Positions 48,480-59,416 of a stretch of DNA of 64,000 nucleotides are shown here, piece after piece. Source of the DNA: Cavia porcellus (taxonomy: Eukaryota > Chordata > Mammalia > Rodentia > Caviidae). Numbering within the stretch: the stretch's first letter is position 1; the number at the start of each line of letters is the position of its first letter. Under the pieces are notes generated by a model. The model was not told the origin of the DNA. It did no database searches and saw only the letters and a list, made by a program, of their open reading frames with translations. Both the position numbers and the translations under genes were made by a program. Location of the stretch: the NCBI RefSeq assembly GCF_034190915.1, contig NW_026947492.1, positions 13,503,501 through 13,567,500 of the forward strand, written 5' to 3'.

Positions 48480-48610
48480 ATGGGTGCAAATTGTTGACAC
48501 CTGCCAGGAGCCAGGCACTGATGCAGGTGCCTGATCTCCTTGGATCCCACAGATGAAATAGCCGTGAGATTGTCACCGCAGCTTTAATAGCTTCCTCAGG
48601 CTCACGCAGA
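48480..48610 (-). repeat. MIR-like relic
   Basis: CAGGAGCCAGGCACTGATG, then TCCCACAGATGAAATAGCC and GGCTCACGCAG weakly follow antisense MIR. Confidence 0.35.
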
Positions 48611-48851
48611 ATGACAGCTTATGCCCTAGTTTGTTTGACTCAAGAGCTTACATCCTCCCTGGAACAAGAGTCAATTATTCTGTTAAATAAAATGGTACCA
48701 CAGTGCAAGGCGAGATTCTGCTCATTCCAGAGATGTGCTTGGAAGCAGAAGCCAATTAGTTCAGGAAGGTTTCAAACTATTCTTCCCAAACAGTCTGATG
48801 AGGAAACCACGGCACTTTCTCTGTGGGTTTAAGAGGCTCCTTGTGTTCCAG

Positions 48852-48983
48852 CCACACACAGCACCTTGACCTGCATGAGCAGGGAGTTCAAGTGCGAGGA
48901 CGGCGAGGCCTGCATCGTTCTCTCGGAGCGCTGCGACGGCTTCCTGGACTGCTCGGATGAGAGTGATGAGAAGGCCTGCAGTG
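48852..48983 (+). CDS. SORL1: SORL1 window exon 20: LDLR class A repeat 11
   Basis: It encodes [20 protein letters not shown] followed by [20 protein letters not shown] and KACS. This is the last class A module, with six cysteines and DESDE. It ends in one base of an aspartate codon that continues in the first FnIII exon. The donor is GTGAGC. Confidence 0.97.
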
Positions 48984-49551
48984 GTGAGCACTGGCCACAG
49001 GCTGGGCTGGGCTGTGGGGGGCTCACCTGCTGTTGGAATGACAAGCTGGGACCTTTGAGAAATTTTGCAGCCTCTGAAAGTGAAAGAGATGCATACCCAA
49101 CTCCGGAGCACCAGGTGACATTCCTGTGCCTTGCTGCTGCCTGCTCCCTATTGATGGAATTCTGGTTTAGATTTGTTTTCTGGGGAAGACGATGCCATTG
49201 TACCATTGTTCACAGAGCCAGGCTCCCCATCAGTTCAGTCCTCTTCTCTGAACTGCAGTTGGTACTAGATTCTGCTGTGGCGTTGTCCTTGGACTTGTAG
49301 CATTCTCTGTTGAGAATCAAACTTAAAATGCAGGAAGGAAGTGACATGCAAGGAAAATTAGCAACCTGACTCTCCCTAGGGAAAGCTGTAAAGGAGATTT
49401 TAGCTGCATTTTCTAGAATGTCTTTTCAGATAGTGATTATGATTTTCTGACAATTTAGATCATGGTAGCTCTATGGGAAAGCTCAGATCTTTTCAAATCC
49501 AAGGATTTGTAATACCTAAGTTTCTGTTCTTTTCCGCCTTTGTTTCTTTAG
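48984..49551 (+). other. SORL1: Intron 20
   Basis: A 568-base intron with no recognised repeat, ending in a long pyrimidine tract TTTGTTTCTTTAG. The open frame of exon 20 runs on to about 49300 by chance. Confidence 0.75.
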
Positions 49552-49678
49552 ATGAGTTAACGGTATACAAAGTACAGAATCTTCAGTGGACAGCTGACTT
49601 CTCTGGGGATGTAACTTTGACCTGGATGCGGCCAAAAAAAATGCCCTCTACTTCTTGTGTGTATAATGTCTACTACAG
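49552..49678 (+). CDS. SORL1: SORL1 window exon 21: FnIII domain 1, first part
   Basis: It encodes [20 protein letters not shown] followed by [20 protein letters not shown] and YY. The core tryptophan in VTLTWMRP and the YNVYY strand are FnIII features. It ends with two bases of an arginine codon. The donor is GTGGGT. Confidence 0.97.
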
Positions 49679-49825
49679 GTGGGTCTCATCTGTCCCCCAA
49701 CATTCATCTTCACTGAATGTTCCATAAACTGTGATGTTTATAGTGAGCCACTTTATTGGCAAAGTTATGCATCTCAGCCACACGTCGCTGCTTTGTTGTG
49801 ACAGTATCTTGGTTCTTTCGGTCAG

Positions 49826-49995
49826 AGTGGTTGGAGAGAGCATATGGAAGACTCTGGAGACACACAGCAACAAGACAAACACTGTATTAAAAGTCTTGAA
49901 ACCGGATACCACATATCAGGTTAAGGTACAAGTTCAGTGTCTGAGCAAGGCACACAACACCAATGACTTTGTCACCCTGAGGACTCCAGAAGGGT
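49826..49995 (+). CDS. SORL1: SORL1 window exon 22: FnIII domain 1, second part
   Basis: It encodes [20 protein letters not shown] followed by [20 protein letters not shown] and [28 protein letters not shown] is the typical FnIII E-F segment with its conserved tyrosine. NKT is a sequon. Intron 21 before it is only 147 bases. The donor is GTAAGT. Confidence 0.97.
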
Positions 49996-51786
49996 GTAAG
50001 TGTTATACTTCGTGTGTCTGATATTTATAAGAGCTTAGTTTCCCCAAGGCTGCTCGAGGGTCATGCTGAGTTGTTGATCATTTATTCTCCTTGTTATGGC
50101 AGAGAATGTTCTTGCTCCTTGAGAAGTTAATTTTAAATTCTCTCTACTACTGTGCTAATTGCATTTCTCAGACAGTTTTGTCCTCTACATTTTTTCTCTA
50201 ATATTTTCCAGTATTTGATACTTACTAGTTCACCATCATTAAAATATGAGGCATATCAGCAGTTTTGTGGCTAGATCTTAAAGAAATTTACCAAATTTAT
50301 GTGTCTAAGAGCGTTCTCTCCTCCTTTCTCCTGAATGTAGTTGACACCTGTGACTGTTTGCTTGTTTTTTGTATTTTTCCTGTGTCTGCAGTGGTGTAAT
50401 TGTTAGACCATGGGATAACTGGATTGGTAGATTTTTAAGACATTTACAAACTCGTTTCTGTAATGGTTATGCTAATTTATATTTCCTCCAAAGTTGAGGT
50501 GAATTCCCCTCTCTCTGAATCTTTGCCAGCTTTTGTTATAGTTTCTCTTTTTGGTAATCGCCATGCTAACTGAAGTGAAATGATGTCTCATTGTAGTTTT
50601 AATTTGCATTTCCTTGGTGATTAATGATGCTTATATTTTGCTCATTCTTTTTGGTTATTTGTGTGTCTTCTTTTGAGAAATATGTATTTCAATCTTGTCA
50701 ATTTTTTAAGCAGATTTTTGTTACAGGTGATCATTTGAATTCCTTGTATATTGTAGACATTGATTCTTCACTGGGTGGATAGGTTGCAAATATCTTCCAT
50801 CCTGTAGATTGTATCCGCACCACCAATTGGTTTTCAGTTCGCCGTAGGCTCATGTGTTCATTTTTACTTTCAGGGTTGGTAATGTTTGAGGTCATGTTAA
50901 AAAGTCTTTGTTCAAATCAGTGTCCTGAAGCATTTACCTCATTCTTCTGTTAGTTGTCATAGTTTTGGGTCTTACATGTAAGTCTTGGTCTATTTTGAGA
51001 TGCTTTTGTACATGGTAAATGATAGGAGTTCCATTTCATTCTTCTCAGTTTCCCTAGCTCTCTTTATAGATGAAACAACAGTACATATTTTTTCCTCAGT
51101 GAATGTTCTTGGTGCCTTTGTCCAAAAAGTCAGTTGGTGTAAATACATAGATTTACTTCCGGATGCTTTATTTTTTCCATTGGTCTGTGTGTTTGTTTTT
51201 ATAACAGTACCATACTGTTTTGGTTACTATAGCTTTGTAGTACAATTTGAGCCTAGGTAGTATGATGCTTCCAGCTCCCGCCCCCCTCCCTCCTGAACTG
51301 CTTTGGTTATTTGGAGTGTTTCAAAAAAAAAAAATTTAAGAAGTTTAAAAAAATTCTGTGAAGAATATGATTTGTTTTTTTGATGGCACCATATTTGTGG
51401 TTTACTTTAGTATCCACAGTTTAACAATATTCTTCTAATCCATGAATATGGAATGTCTTAGTATTTTTCTGTTCTTTAATTTCTTTCATCAGTGTTTTGT
51501 AGTTTTCATTGTAGAGATCTCTCACCTCCTTTGTTAAATTTATTCCTAGGTTGTTTTGTGCCTATTGTAAATGATATTACTGATTTCTTGGGGTTTTTTC
51601 CAACTAGTTTGTTTTTATTGGTGTATAGAAATACTGATTTTCATATGTTGATCTTGTGTCTTGCAACTTTGCTGAATTCAGTCAGCACTTTTAACAGGTT
51701 TTTGCTTAGTTCTTAGGTTTTCTGTACATGAGATCAGATTGTTTCTAGCCAGGGGGAGGCTGACTTCTGAACTGATTCTTTTCTAG
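49996..51786 (+). other. SORL1: Intron 22
   Basis: Largely filled by an antisense L1 fragment (about 50350-51720). The first 350 bases are AT-rich without a clear family. Confidence 0.75.
50350..51720 (-). mobile_element. L1 LINE fragment (ORF2 3' part), antisense
   Basis: Antisense ORF2 landmarks are easily read: CTCATTGTAGTTTTAATTTG, TTTTGGTTACTATAGCTTTG, TTTATTCCTAGGTTGTTTTG and CAACTTTGCTGAATTCAGTC. Frameshifts and stops break the reverse-transcriptase frame, so the copy is dead. Its upstream end (relative to L1) lies about 67 bases before exon 23. Confidence 0.9.
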
Positions 51787-51899
51787 TGCCAGATGCCCCT
51801 CGAAATCTGCAGCTGTCCCTCCACAGGGAAGCAGAAGGCGTGATTATCGGACACTGGACCCCTCCCATCCATGCTCATGGGCTCATTCGTGAGTACATT
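51787..51899 (+). CDS. SORL1: SORL1 window exon 23: FnIII domain 2, first part
   Basis: It encodes [20 protein letters not shown] followed by [25 protein letters not shown] is a classic FnIII start, and the [11 protein letters not shown] strand continues into exon 24. It ends on a codon boundary at ATT with a perfect donor GTAAGT. Confidence 0.97.
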
Positions 51900-52143
51900 G
51901 TAAGTACCTTCTATTTGTTGCAGTGAATATCAGAGAGTTAGAGATTGCTAGGTGTTCTGTATGACTAAGAGTTGATTTGGTGTAGTTTTGGTGAGTTTAA
52001 GAATTGATTTGGTGTAGACTAATGGCCCACTGATAAGAATATTTCATACTCTGCTTTCTACTCTTTCCGTTGACCTCTTTGAAGATAATAGAGTGTTCCA
52101 TCCCTCTGATAACCTTTTGCTCATATTTTTCTTCTTATTTTAG
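51900..52143 (+). other. SORL1: Intron 23
   Basis: A 244-base intron. TTGATTTGGTGTAG occurs twice near 51974-52020, an imperfect local duplication. The acceptor tract CTTCTTATTTTAG is strong. Confidence 0.8.
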
Positions 52144-52248
52144 GTAGAGTACAGCAGGAGTGGCTCCAAGGTGTGGGCGTCTCAGAGAGCTGTTAGTAAC
52201 GCTACAGAAATAAAGAACTTACTGGTCAATGCTCTGTACACGGTCAGG
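52144..52248 (+). CDS. SORL1: SORL1 window exon 24: FnIII domain 2, middle
   Basis: It encodes [20 protein letters not shown] followed by [24 protein letters not shown] is the FnIII F strand with its tyrosine. NAT is a sequon. 105 bases, phase 0 at both ends. The donor is GTGAGT. Confidence 0.97.
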
Positions 52249-53006
52249 GTGAGTGTCCATCTGGGCAGTCTCAGAAACCAGTGAGATGTTTGCATGTTAT
52301 AAGAAGTCTGTGCTTACTTTTAAGAAATACATATTAGTAGTCTGCAAAATGCTTGGCTTCCTGTGCTAAGGAAAATCAGACTTCCCTCAGATAACCAAAA
52401 CTTTATGATAATGCAGCTTTACCCGCTTGTAACCCAAATATCCTATTAGCTTTCCAACACCTGTACTTTTGCACTTACCTCTCTTCTGCTTATCTTTAGC
52501 TACAGGATGATTCAGAACTATGATAACTGGCATTTACAAACTTATTTGATGAGATGCTTATGTACTGTAATGTCATCTTTAGAGAAAAGAAAATAGATTT
52601 TGTGACAAGCGTGTTTGTTGGAATCATTAAATACTTACACTCCAGAGATTCCCTTGCACTGAAAATTTCTCCAGTATTTCTCTTAATGTGTGTTTATGGA
52701 TATAGAATTTAGAATTTATATGTATGAATATACACACCCCTGCCCTTTAGAAGAACCTTGACATCTGTCAATCAAATGAGGCTCCACAATCTTAAGGCTA
52801 CCATAATTGCTTTTATCCAAGTTCCTTTCCTTTGTCTCTTACCCCTCTTTTTTCAACTGTGGAATAGTGAATCTGAATATTTTGGGTCACTCTGTATATA
52901 ATTTTTACCCTCACTGCCAAAATCTTACCATTGTAGCTCATTCATAATTCTTGCTGTGTAGTATATTAACTCTATTTCATACTAATTCACATTCTGATTT
53001 GAAAAG
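52249..53006 (+). other. SORL1: Intron 24
   Basis: A 758-base intron without recognised repeats. It ends TACTAATTCACATTCTG and then GAAAAG: a strong branch-point-like TACTAAT with a weak, purine-rich acceptor. Confidence 0.75.
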
Positions 53007-53079
53007 GTGGCTGCGGTGACTAGTCGTGGAATAGGAAACTGGAGCGATTCTAAATCCATTACCACCATAAAAGGAAAAG
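53007..53079 (+). CDS. SORL1: SORL1 window exon 25: FnIII domain 2, end
   Basis: It encodes VAAVTSRGIGNWSDSKSITT followed by IKGK. V-A-A-V-T-S-R-G-I-G-N-W-S is the typical FnIII G-strand approach with a W-S-x-x-x motif, and NWS is a sequon. At 73 bases it is the smallest exon here. The donor is GTAAAT. Confidence 0.95.
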
Positions 53080-53109
53080 GTAAATGATTCCAGCATTTGC
53101 AGATTTAGA

Positions 53110-53210
53110 AAAGAACCCCCCCCCCTTTTGTTTTTGGCACCAGGGATTGAACTCACGACCTCGCACTTGCCAGGCAGGCACTTATGCTGTTGAGCTAAAT
53201 CCCTGACTCC
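53110..53210 (-). repeat. ID-like SINE, antisense
   Basis: GCACCAGGGATTGAACTCAC, then GACCTCGCACTTGCCAGGCA and TGTTGAGCTAAATCCCTGAC read as an antisense ID-related element, preceded by a C-run and T-run. Confidence 0.75.
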
Positions 53211-53599
53211 AAGAACCCTTTTGAAAATGACCTTCAATGTGACTGGAAAGGGGAAGCATGGATGAGAAACTTCACTCCTTTCTCCCTGACGCTTGCACAC
53301 TGCTAGGTATTTCTGTGGTGTTTTAGAGACAAAGTCTTTTGGGGTGACTGTTGACTGCATTTTTGCTCCTACAATTGAAGGAATTTCCAAAGGCCATCAT
53401 GCCTACCCCTTTGTGAGCATATACAACATCTAAACCAGAAGGAGTCTGAGTTCTCCTTAAAGATAATGGTGGCTTTAGGTACAGCCCACTTGTGGTGCTT
53501 TGGAGAAAGCTCCATGGTAACACTCGAGACTCCCAGTGCCACCAATGAACGGTGTCAGTGGTGATTCCAGGAGTAGGGCTGGTCTTCGGGCACTCTGCA

Positions 53600-53770
53600 G
53601 ACTGTATACTGTGCATACATCAGCTTGCCCGGCTGATCCTCTGCACACTGCAAGGTCATATAAGGGAGTGGAAAGAGGTATATGTCACTTGTCCCAGGCC
53701 ACATAGTCTGGGACGAGGACCCAGCGCACCTGACTGTGAAGCCTGTGCTCTGAACCATTTTGCTACATGC
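53600..53770 (-). repeat. MIR-like relic, antisense
   Basis: CACTTGTCCCAGGCCACATA, then GACGAGGACCCAGCGCACC and GTGCTCTGAACCATTTTGCT follow the antisense MIR order. Confidence 0.5.
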
Positions 53771-55204
53771 TTCCCTCTGGGCTAAGACGCCTGGACCCCA
53801 CTGGGCTGCTCTGCTTGCTGGGGTGGCGGGCTGTCCTCCTGCACCTGTATCTCACAAGAGCTGTGATCTGATCTCTTTTTCTCTACTCTATCACTGGTGT
53901 CGAGTGCAACTGAAGAAATAGCTGGTGGATGAGTGAACTGAAGCAAATAAATGAGAGATTCGGGCTCATGTCGGGGGATGAACCATGAGAGGTCCTCCCG
54001 AGGAAGGTTTTCCTCATCTTCATCTTGGCTCTGGCACTTTCGTTTCTAGATGTGAAGATATTCAAACCAGATGAGCACAGTGGTATAGAATGTGATTCGG
54101 AGTTTACTTTAACCCAAACCTGTGACGTAAGCTCTGAGTCATCGAGAGTCATTCTTCGTTCCTTTATAGTCTAGAATGCAGAGGTCAGAGCAGCAGGCTC
54201 CCAGACTTAGTGGCACCAATCAGTTGGTAGAATACTTGTAGGCAATAAAGAAAGTGTGTTGAATTCATTCTCCCCTAGAGTTTTTATTGTGTTTTCACTT
54301 CTCTGTACAATATGTAGGTCAAAACACACTGGCCATTCATACACAAAGAGGCGACTTTTGAAGGTCAGCGTGCACTTGGAGTTCTGAAAGAGCCAGTCAC
54401 ACATGCCTTTGAAACTCTCAGTGGGTGCTTGGGCTTTTCTTCACCTTCTCTGATTCTGATACATCTGAGCTTCTCTCCATGTGTTTTGATTAGGGCATAT
54501 GCAGAAGGTAACTGTGTGCTGTGTCCAAAAGTATTTCCCTGAGGTATCTGTGACTTGGGATCATAATCACATAAGGAACAAAGGAGAAAGCCAGAAGCAG
54601 TGTCGGCCAGAAGCATAAGATTCATTAGTGATTGCAGTGAATTAATAGCCATGAGGAAAGAACATCGCTTGTTCTATGTGAAGTTTTTGTATTTGTATTC
54701 CTTTTGTGAATAAATTGGTTGTGGAGAGAATTGTGGCCTCCCCTGGTCACCCTGGGCTTTACTGCAGCACCCCACTGATTGCCTCTGAGTTAGCTGTCTG
54801 CATCTTCTCGTGGCTTTTCTTCTGATTCTTGGGATTTTCTCAAATTCAGTTTCATGCCATGCTTGACCACCTGAAGGGACTTTTCCACATTTTGATCCCT
54901 CTCTTTTGCCACCAGATTTTGTGTCTCTCTTGCCTCTCCTGAGAAGAGGCATCTGCTGAGAGTCTTGTAAACCAGTTGTCCCTTGAATGGTGTCTTTTGA
55001 TCTTATGTGTCCCACAGAGCCCATTTCAGTTATGTTACACTGGGTACTGTCAGCTTTCTTGCAGGCAGAACTTCAAATGACAGCCGTGAACTGAGAGGGG
55101 TCTCTTCTCTCGGCCACATTCTCATTTGAGCTCTGATCTTTTGGAAAGCATTGGTTGCTTGCTGGCTCTTTAACCTGTTATAAATTAGACTTTTGTGGAA
55201 ATAG

Positions 55205-55430
55205 AGAGAATGGAAATGTTAGTTGAATTTTAGGCAGTGTACATGCATTGTTTTAATTAACCTTTCTAACTCCCTGAAGTAGAGAGATACAGATCTCTAA
55301 ACCCTATGAAGATAAGTAAGTTGCCCCAGGTCCCATGGCTGTTAAGTGTCAGGAATTGGAACTCAGGTTTGTGGAACTCCAGAGGCTGGGCTTTCCCAGT
55401 TATGCCACATATACATTTATACTTTGTGAT
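55205..55430 (-). repeat. MIR SINE, antisense
   Basis: TTAACCTTTCTAACTCCCTG, then AGTAAGTTGCCCCAGGTCCC and GGAATTGGAACTCAGGTTTG match antisense MIR well. Confidence 0.7.
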
Positions 55431-55796
55431 CCATCTTAGTGTCATCCTATTAAAAGGTCTTGAGACCACTGGAACATTGTTATTACCAATAACGATGATA
55501 TTTCCAGAGATCTCTGCACCTTTGAGCACTGCAATGAATGAAACTGGGTTACTTGGACCCTAATTTTTCCTGCCTTACCTACTTGCCAGGCTGGCTGACG
55601 GAGCTAGGGCCGCTCTGCGTTCACCAAGCAAGCTGCAGGAAAACAGAAAGAGATAGACGTGAAAAACAGCCAGAGAAATGCCTTTTCTTCCCCAGCTGAA
55701 AGATGGCTTTGTCTGTTGAGTTGAAATCTGTGAAGCCCTGGCTTCCTCACTTTTCACCCTGTGGCTTCTCTATTTGAATTGCTTGTTTGTTTTTAG

Positions 55797-55879
55797 TGAT
55801 TCCACCACCAGATATCCACATTGACAGCTACGATGAAAATTCTCTAAGCTTCACCCTAACCATGGACAGTGATATCAAG
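55797..55879 (+). CDS. SORL1: SORL1 window exon 26: FnIII domain 3, first part
   Basis: It encodes [20 protein letters not shown] followed by [16 protein letters not shown] opens the third FnIII domain. The two leading bases complete a valine codon split with exon 25. It ends on a codon boundary. The donor is GTAATG. Confidence 0.96.
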
Positions 55880-57167
55880 GTAATGTAATTTCAAACTAGC
55901 AGTTGGGTGGGACTCCTTTTTATATGGGAACTGATAGGACTTTGTATAGTAAGATTAGGAAAAAAATGAATGTCTCCATCTAGAGAAGCCAAATACCAAA
56001 ACTAGTTTTGTTCCTTTCCCCCTCGAAGAACAACTCGAGTCTCTACATGTAATTACTCTGCCTCAGCCTGGTGCCTTTTTTCTTTAACCATATAATTAAA
56101 TGGTTCACAGCTACAGCGCAAATAAAGAGTTGGTGTTAACAGAATATGTATGCCCTGTAATTTTCAGCTTTATTGGATTTCCTGGTGCTAAGTGCTAATG
56201 CAGAGGTTCTCACAGTGGAAGAGCAACCCTCTTGTGAGAATCCATGTGTTGGAAACACGTCCATCTGCATCTCCATCTATCCCCCACGCATTCCCTTTCA
56301 CTGCCGCTGACTTGTTGGGCTTGGTCTGCCTACACATAGATTCCACCATTGTTATGCTTCCCTGAGGTATCTCAGTTGAGATCCTCTTTCTATAATGGTC
56401 TTCCTCATCTGGCAGCTCCGCCTCCCTAACTGTGAGGTTGTGGTGGAACAGGAAGGCTTCAGAATCCTTGTGCCATCTGCCTAACTACAATTTAATATCA
56501 GGTCCGTGGCTTCGTAGAGGGCTGGTACAAGAGATGGCCTTCTTTGGTCTTGAAAAAAAAAATTTTTTTTGGTCCCACATTTAAAGATCTTTAAATCAAA
56601 GCCTTCAGGACTTAATGAAGTCTTTCCTGGTGTATTGATGTATTTACTCATGTTAAACAATGAGATTTCACCTACCCAGAGTTTTACTGACCTTTTGGCC
56701 TTGACTACAAGGACAGCCTGAGCTGAGACTGGCCCTTAATTACCCTGGCTTCATTATCTTTTCAACTTTACCTTTTTCTACTTTTACTTCTTGGTTCTTA
56801 TCCATTTAGGCTGCATTAATTGTTTTTTGTTTCCTTGGATATATTATAAATGACCTCCTATTTATTTTTAGAAGTACCTAGAACATAACTAAGTATCTTT
56901 CCTATTTGTGGTCCTGGAGATCAAATCCAAGGGCTCACACATGCTAGACAAGTGCTCCACCATTGAGCTACATCTCTGACGCCTCGCTAAATGTTATAAT
57001 AGCATGAATAGAACTTGCTTAAAAGTCAGAAGAAACCAACTGTCCATTGTAAGAACTGAGATTCATAAAGGAAGAAAAAAGCAACATTGTCTTGCTCCTG
57101 CCGTTGCATGTGGCATGCCCTCTGACTGTATCAGCTGCTCTGTCACGTGCTTCCTGGTTCTTGACAG
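55880..57167 (+). other. SORL1: Intron 26
   Basis: It holds an antisense ID SINE (56905-56985). Otherwise nothing is recognised. The acceptor is TTCTTGACAG. Confidence 0.65.
56905..56985 (-). repeat. ID-type SINE, antisense
   Basis: GTCCTGGAGATCAAATCCAA, then CACACATGCTAGACAAGTGC and CACCATTGAGCTACATCTC are an antisense ID body. Confidence 0.8.
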
Positions 57168-57264
57168 GTGAATGGCTATGTGGTGAACCTGTTCTGGGCG
57201 TTTGACGCCCACAAACAAGAGAAGAGGACCTTGAGCTTCCGAGGGAGCCCACTGTCACACAAAG
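57168..57264 (+). CDS. SORL1: SORL1 window exon 27: FnIII domain 3, middle
   Basis: It encodes [20 protein letters not shown] followed by [21 protein letters not shown] is the FnIII C strand. The donor is GTAGCA, which keeps GTA but lacks the usual AGT at +4 to +6, so it looks weak. It ends in one base of valine. Confidence 0.95.
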
Positions 57265-59231
57265 GTAGCACCTGAGGTAGTCGGTGGCTCAGCGGTCTCC
57301 TGGCAGCAGAGCTTGTTTTGGGGGTATCTGGGAGAGGGAGCATCTTTCGTGGAGGTGGACAGGTTCTTGTCCGTTGAGGACACGATCAGTGACCTCCTGG
57401 CTTGGTAAGAAAACCTTCACTTTACTGCCTCTGTAAACTCCCCCCTACATTCATGGGAGTTGGAGATCACAGAGGAGGAACTGGAGAGAGGTCAGTTTGA
57501 CTCTTCCAGATGATTTCTGTGCCAAGGAAAAGTTCCTAGATTTAAACATAGTTCTTTTCTAGTCCAGTTTATTTCCCCATGCTAATAAGTAACACAAAGC
57601 CTGGTATGTGGCTGGGCTTCAGTGTTTGTTGATGGAATAAATGAACCGAACAAATGGGGAAGGAAGTGATCTAACTGCTCTGTCATTGGTGCAAGAGAAG
57701 AGCCTCAGATCATCTGTCAGAAAGTGGGCTCACAGACAGAGTTTAATTTATTTCTAAGATAAAACTTTCAATCCCTATTCTGAATGTTAAGGATAGCATG
57801 AGAATTTCCTGCTTTCATCTTCTTCCAGACTGTTTGTGAATTATTTCCATCGTATTTTCATTCGTTCCTTATGAAATAGAAGCTACAAATCTTCTACTTT
57901 ATTATTGTATTATAATTTTGAAACTGAAGTTCTGCTAGGCTCAGTAATTTGCCTTTTGAGGTCACATGAGGGAGAAAGACCATTGAGCACTTGCTGTGAG
58001 CAGTCATGTATGCAGGTCTCCTGGGTTGTTGGATTATTGTTCTACATAGCTCTAATAATCCTGTAATTCCAGGAGCGCTGCTTATCCTACAGAGGCAAAA
58101 CCCAGGTTTGGAGGATAGGTGGTTCCCTCTGGAGGTGGCAGTGCCACAATTGGAACCGAATCTTCCAGTTCTAAAAGCTGCCATTCCAGTGCCTCACCGT
58201 CATAGCAGTACGATTGGCAGAGGCTCACCGGCTGTTGCCTGAGGTCTGTGGGGGACAGGCTTCGTGTTCGGCATCATGCCAGACACTGTGAGCAGTGTCT
58301 TTTTTAATCCCTGTAACAGGCAGTGGCTGAAAGTGCTGTTATATCTCTCCATCTTACAAACAAGGAAACAGTGCTTGGAAAGTCTTTACTAAGAATGTAC
58401 AGCCACAGAGCAAAGGCCTTGAGACCCTCCCTGAATCCTACTGATTCCCAGGTGTGTCTTTTGACATATCCTCTACTCTGTTCATGCTTCTTTTAATTTG
58501 ATCCCTCAGTTAAAAAAGAAGTACATACATTTTTCAGAAAATTTAGAAGACAAAAACATATAGTAAATATTAAATTTCTCTATGGTTTCACTTTTGCATT
58601 TCAGATATCTGCCATATAGTTTTCTATGCATTAATCTTTATATGTATATATATATATTTTTTTTTTACAAAGTGAGAATAGTTTGAATAGTGTTGTTTCT
58701 TCGCCTTTTCACTTACTATAAAATTGTGAGCATTTTCCTGTGTCATTAAATATTCTTTGAAGCAAGTTTTAGTGGCTGTATAGTAGTTAGCAGAAGATTC
58801 ATGGTTCAATTATCACCCTGTTGCCAGACAACCAGGCCATAACAGTGCTCTTCTACTCTAATAGACACTGAAATGCAAGACTTTGTCCCCGGATTTTTGA
58901 GTCCCTCTCTGATTTCATAGGATGGATGGGCAGGAAGGGTGTGATTTTTTCAAGGCTCTTACAACACAAGGCCAAATGGCTGCCCAGGAGGACTGGGTGA
59001 ATTTTAGCCCTAGATGGTCAGCTTTAAGAAAAGTTACCCAGTGCCCATGAGACATGCTGCATGTATTAAGTCATCAGTAAATAAATGTTAAATAAACTTG
59101 TAAATTGATGAAGTCCTACAGCACGTAGGACTCAGATTTAGTGATTATTTTTTTTTTTTAGATGAGATAATGACACAAATGCTTCATTCACCCCAACTTC
59201 CTCCTGGTGACCCTTGTCCTTGTTTTCACAG
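57265..59231 (+). other. SORL1: Intron 27
   Basis: It contains a MIR-like relic near 58250-58430 and two unique segments, 58009-58042 and 58609-58663, that recur joined together at 60562-60649. A TA-repeat plus T-run lies at 58641-58666. Elsewhere nothing is recognised. Confidence 0.65.
58250..58430 (-). repeat. MIR-like SINE, antisense
   Basis: TTTTTAATCCCTGTAACAGG, then CTCCATCTTACAAACAAGGA and GTACAGCCACAGAGCAAAGG match antisense MIR. Confidence 0.6.
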
Positions 59232-59416
59232 TTGACAATCTGACAGCTCATACATCCTATGAGATTTCTGCCTGGGCCAAGACTGATTTGGGGGATAGTC
59301 CTCTGGCATTTGAGCATGTTGTGACCCGTGGAGTTCGCCCACTAGCTCCTAGCCTCAAAGCCAAGGCTATCAACCAGACTGCGGTGGAATGCACTTGGAC
59401 TGGCCCCAGGAATGTG
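59232..59416 (+). CDS. SORL1: SORL1 window exon 28: end of FnIII 3, start of FnIII 4
   Basis: It encodes [20 protein letters not shown] followed by [14 protein letters not shown], then [20 protein letters not shown] and TWTGPRNV. The first half ends domain 3 ([11 protein letters not shown] strand) and the second half starts domain 4. NLT and NQT are sequons. It ends on a codon boundary with donor GTGAGT. Confidence 0.97.

Larger units (their letters stand above)
43543..48851 (+). other. SORL1: Intron 19
   Basis: A 5.3-kb intron. A B1/Alu-like monomer lies near 45238-45350 antisense, followed by an old dispersed repeat (45380-45800) with a 17-base tandem repeat. A weak MIR-like relic lies near 48480-48610. 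About 43600-45200 and 45900-48450 show no recognised gene or family. Confidence 0.55.
53080..55796 (+). other. SORL1: Intron 25
   Basis: It contains an antisense ID-like SINE, a MIR3-like relic and a MIR, listed separately. About 53780-55190 shows no recognised feature. Confidence 0.6.

Noticed and set aside
21259..48983. Regularly spaced similar segments suggesting a CRISPR-like array or a tandem gene family
   Set aside because: They are the eleven class A exons of one gene, separated by unique introns of very different lengths.
51492..51716. 74-codon membrane-like open frame
   Set aside because: It is the antisense reading of the L1 ORF2 relic.
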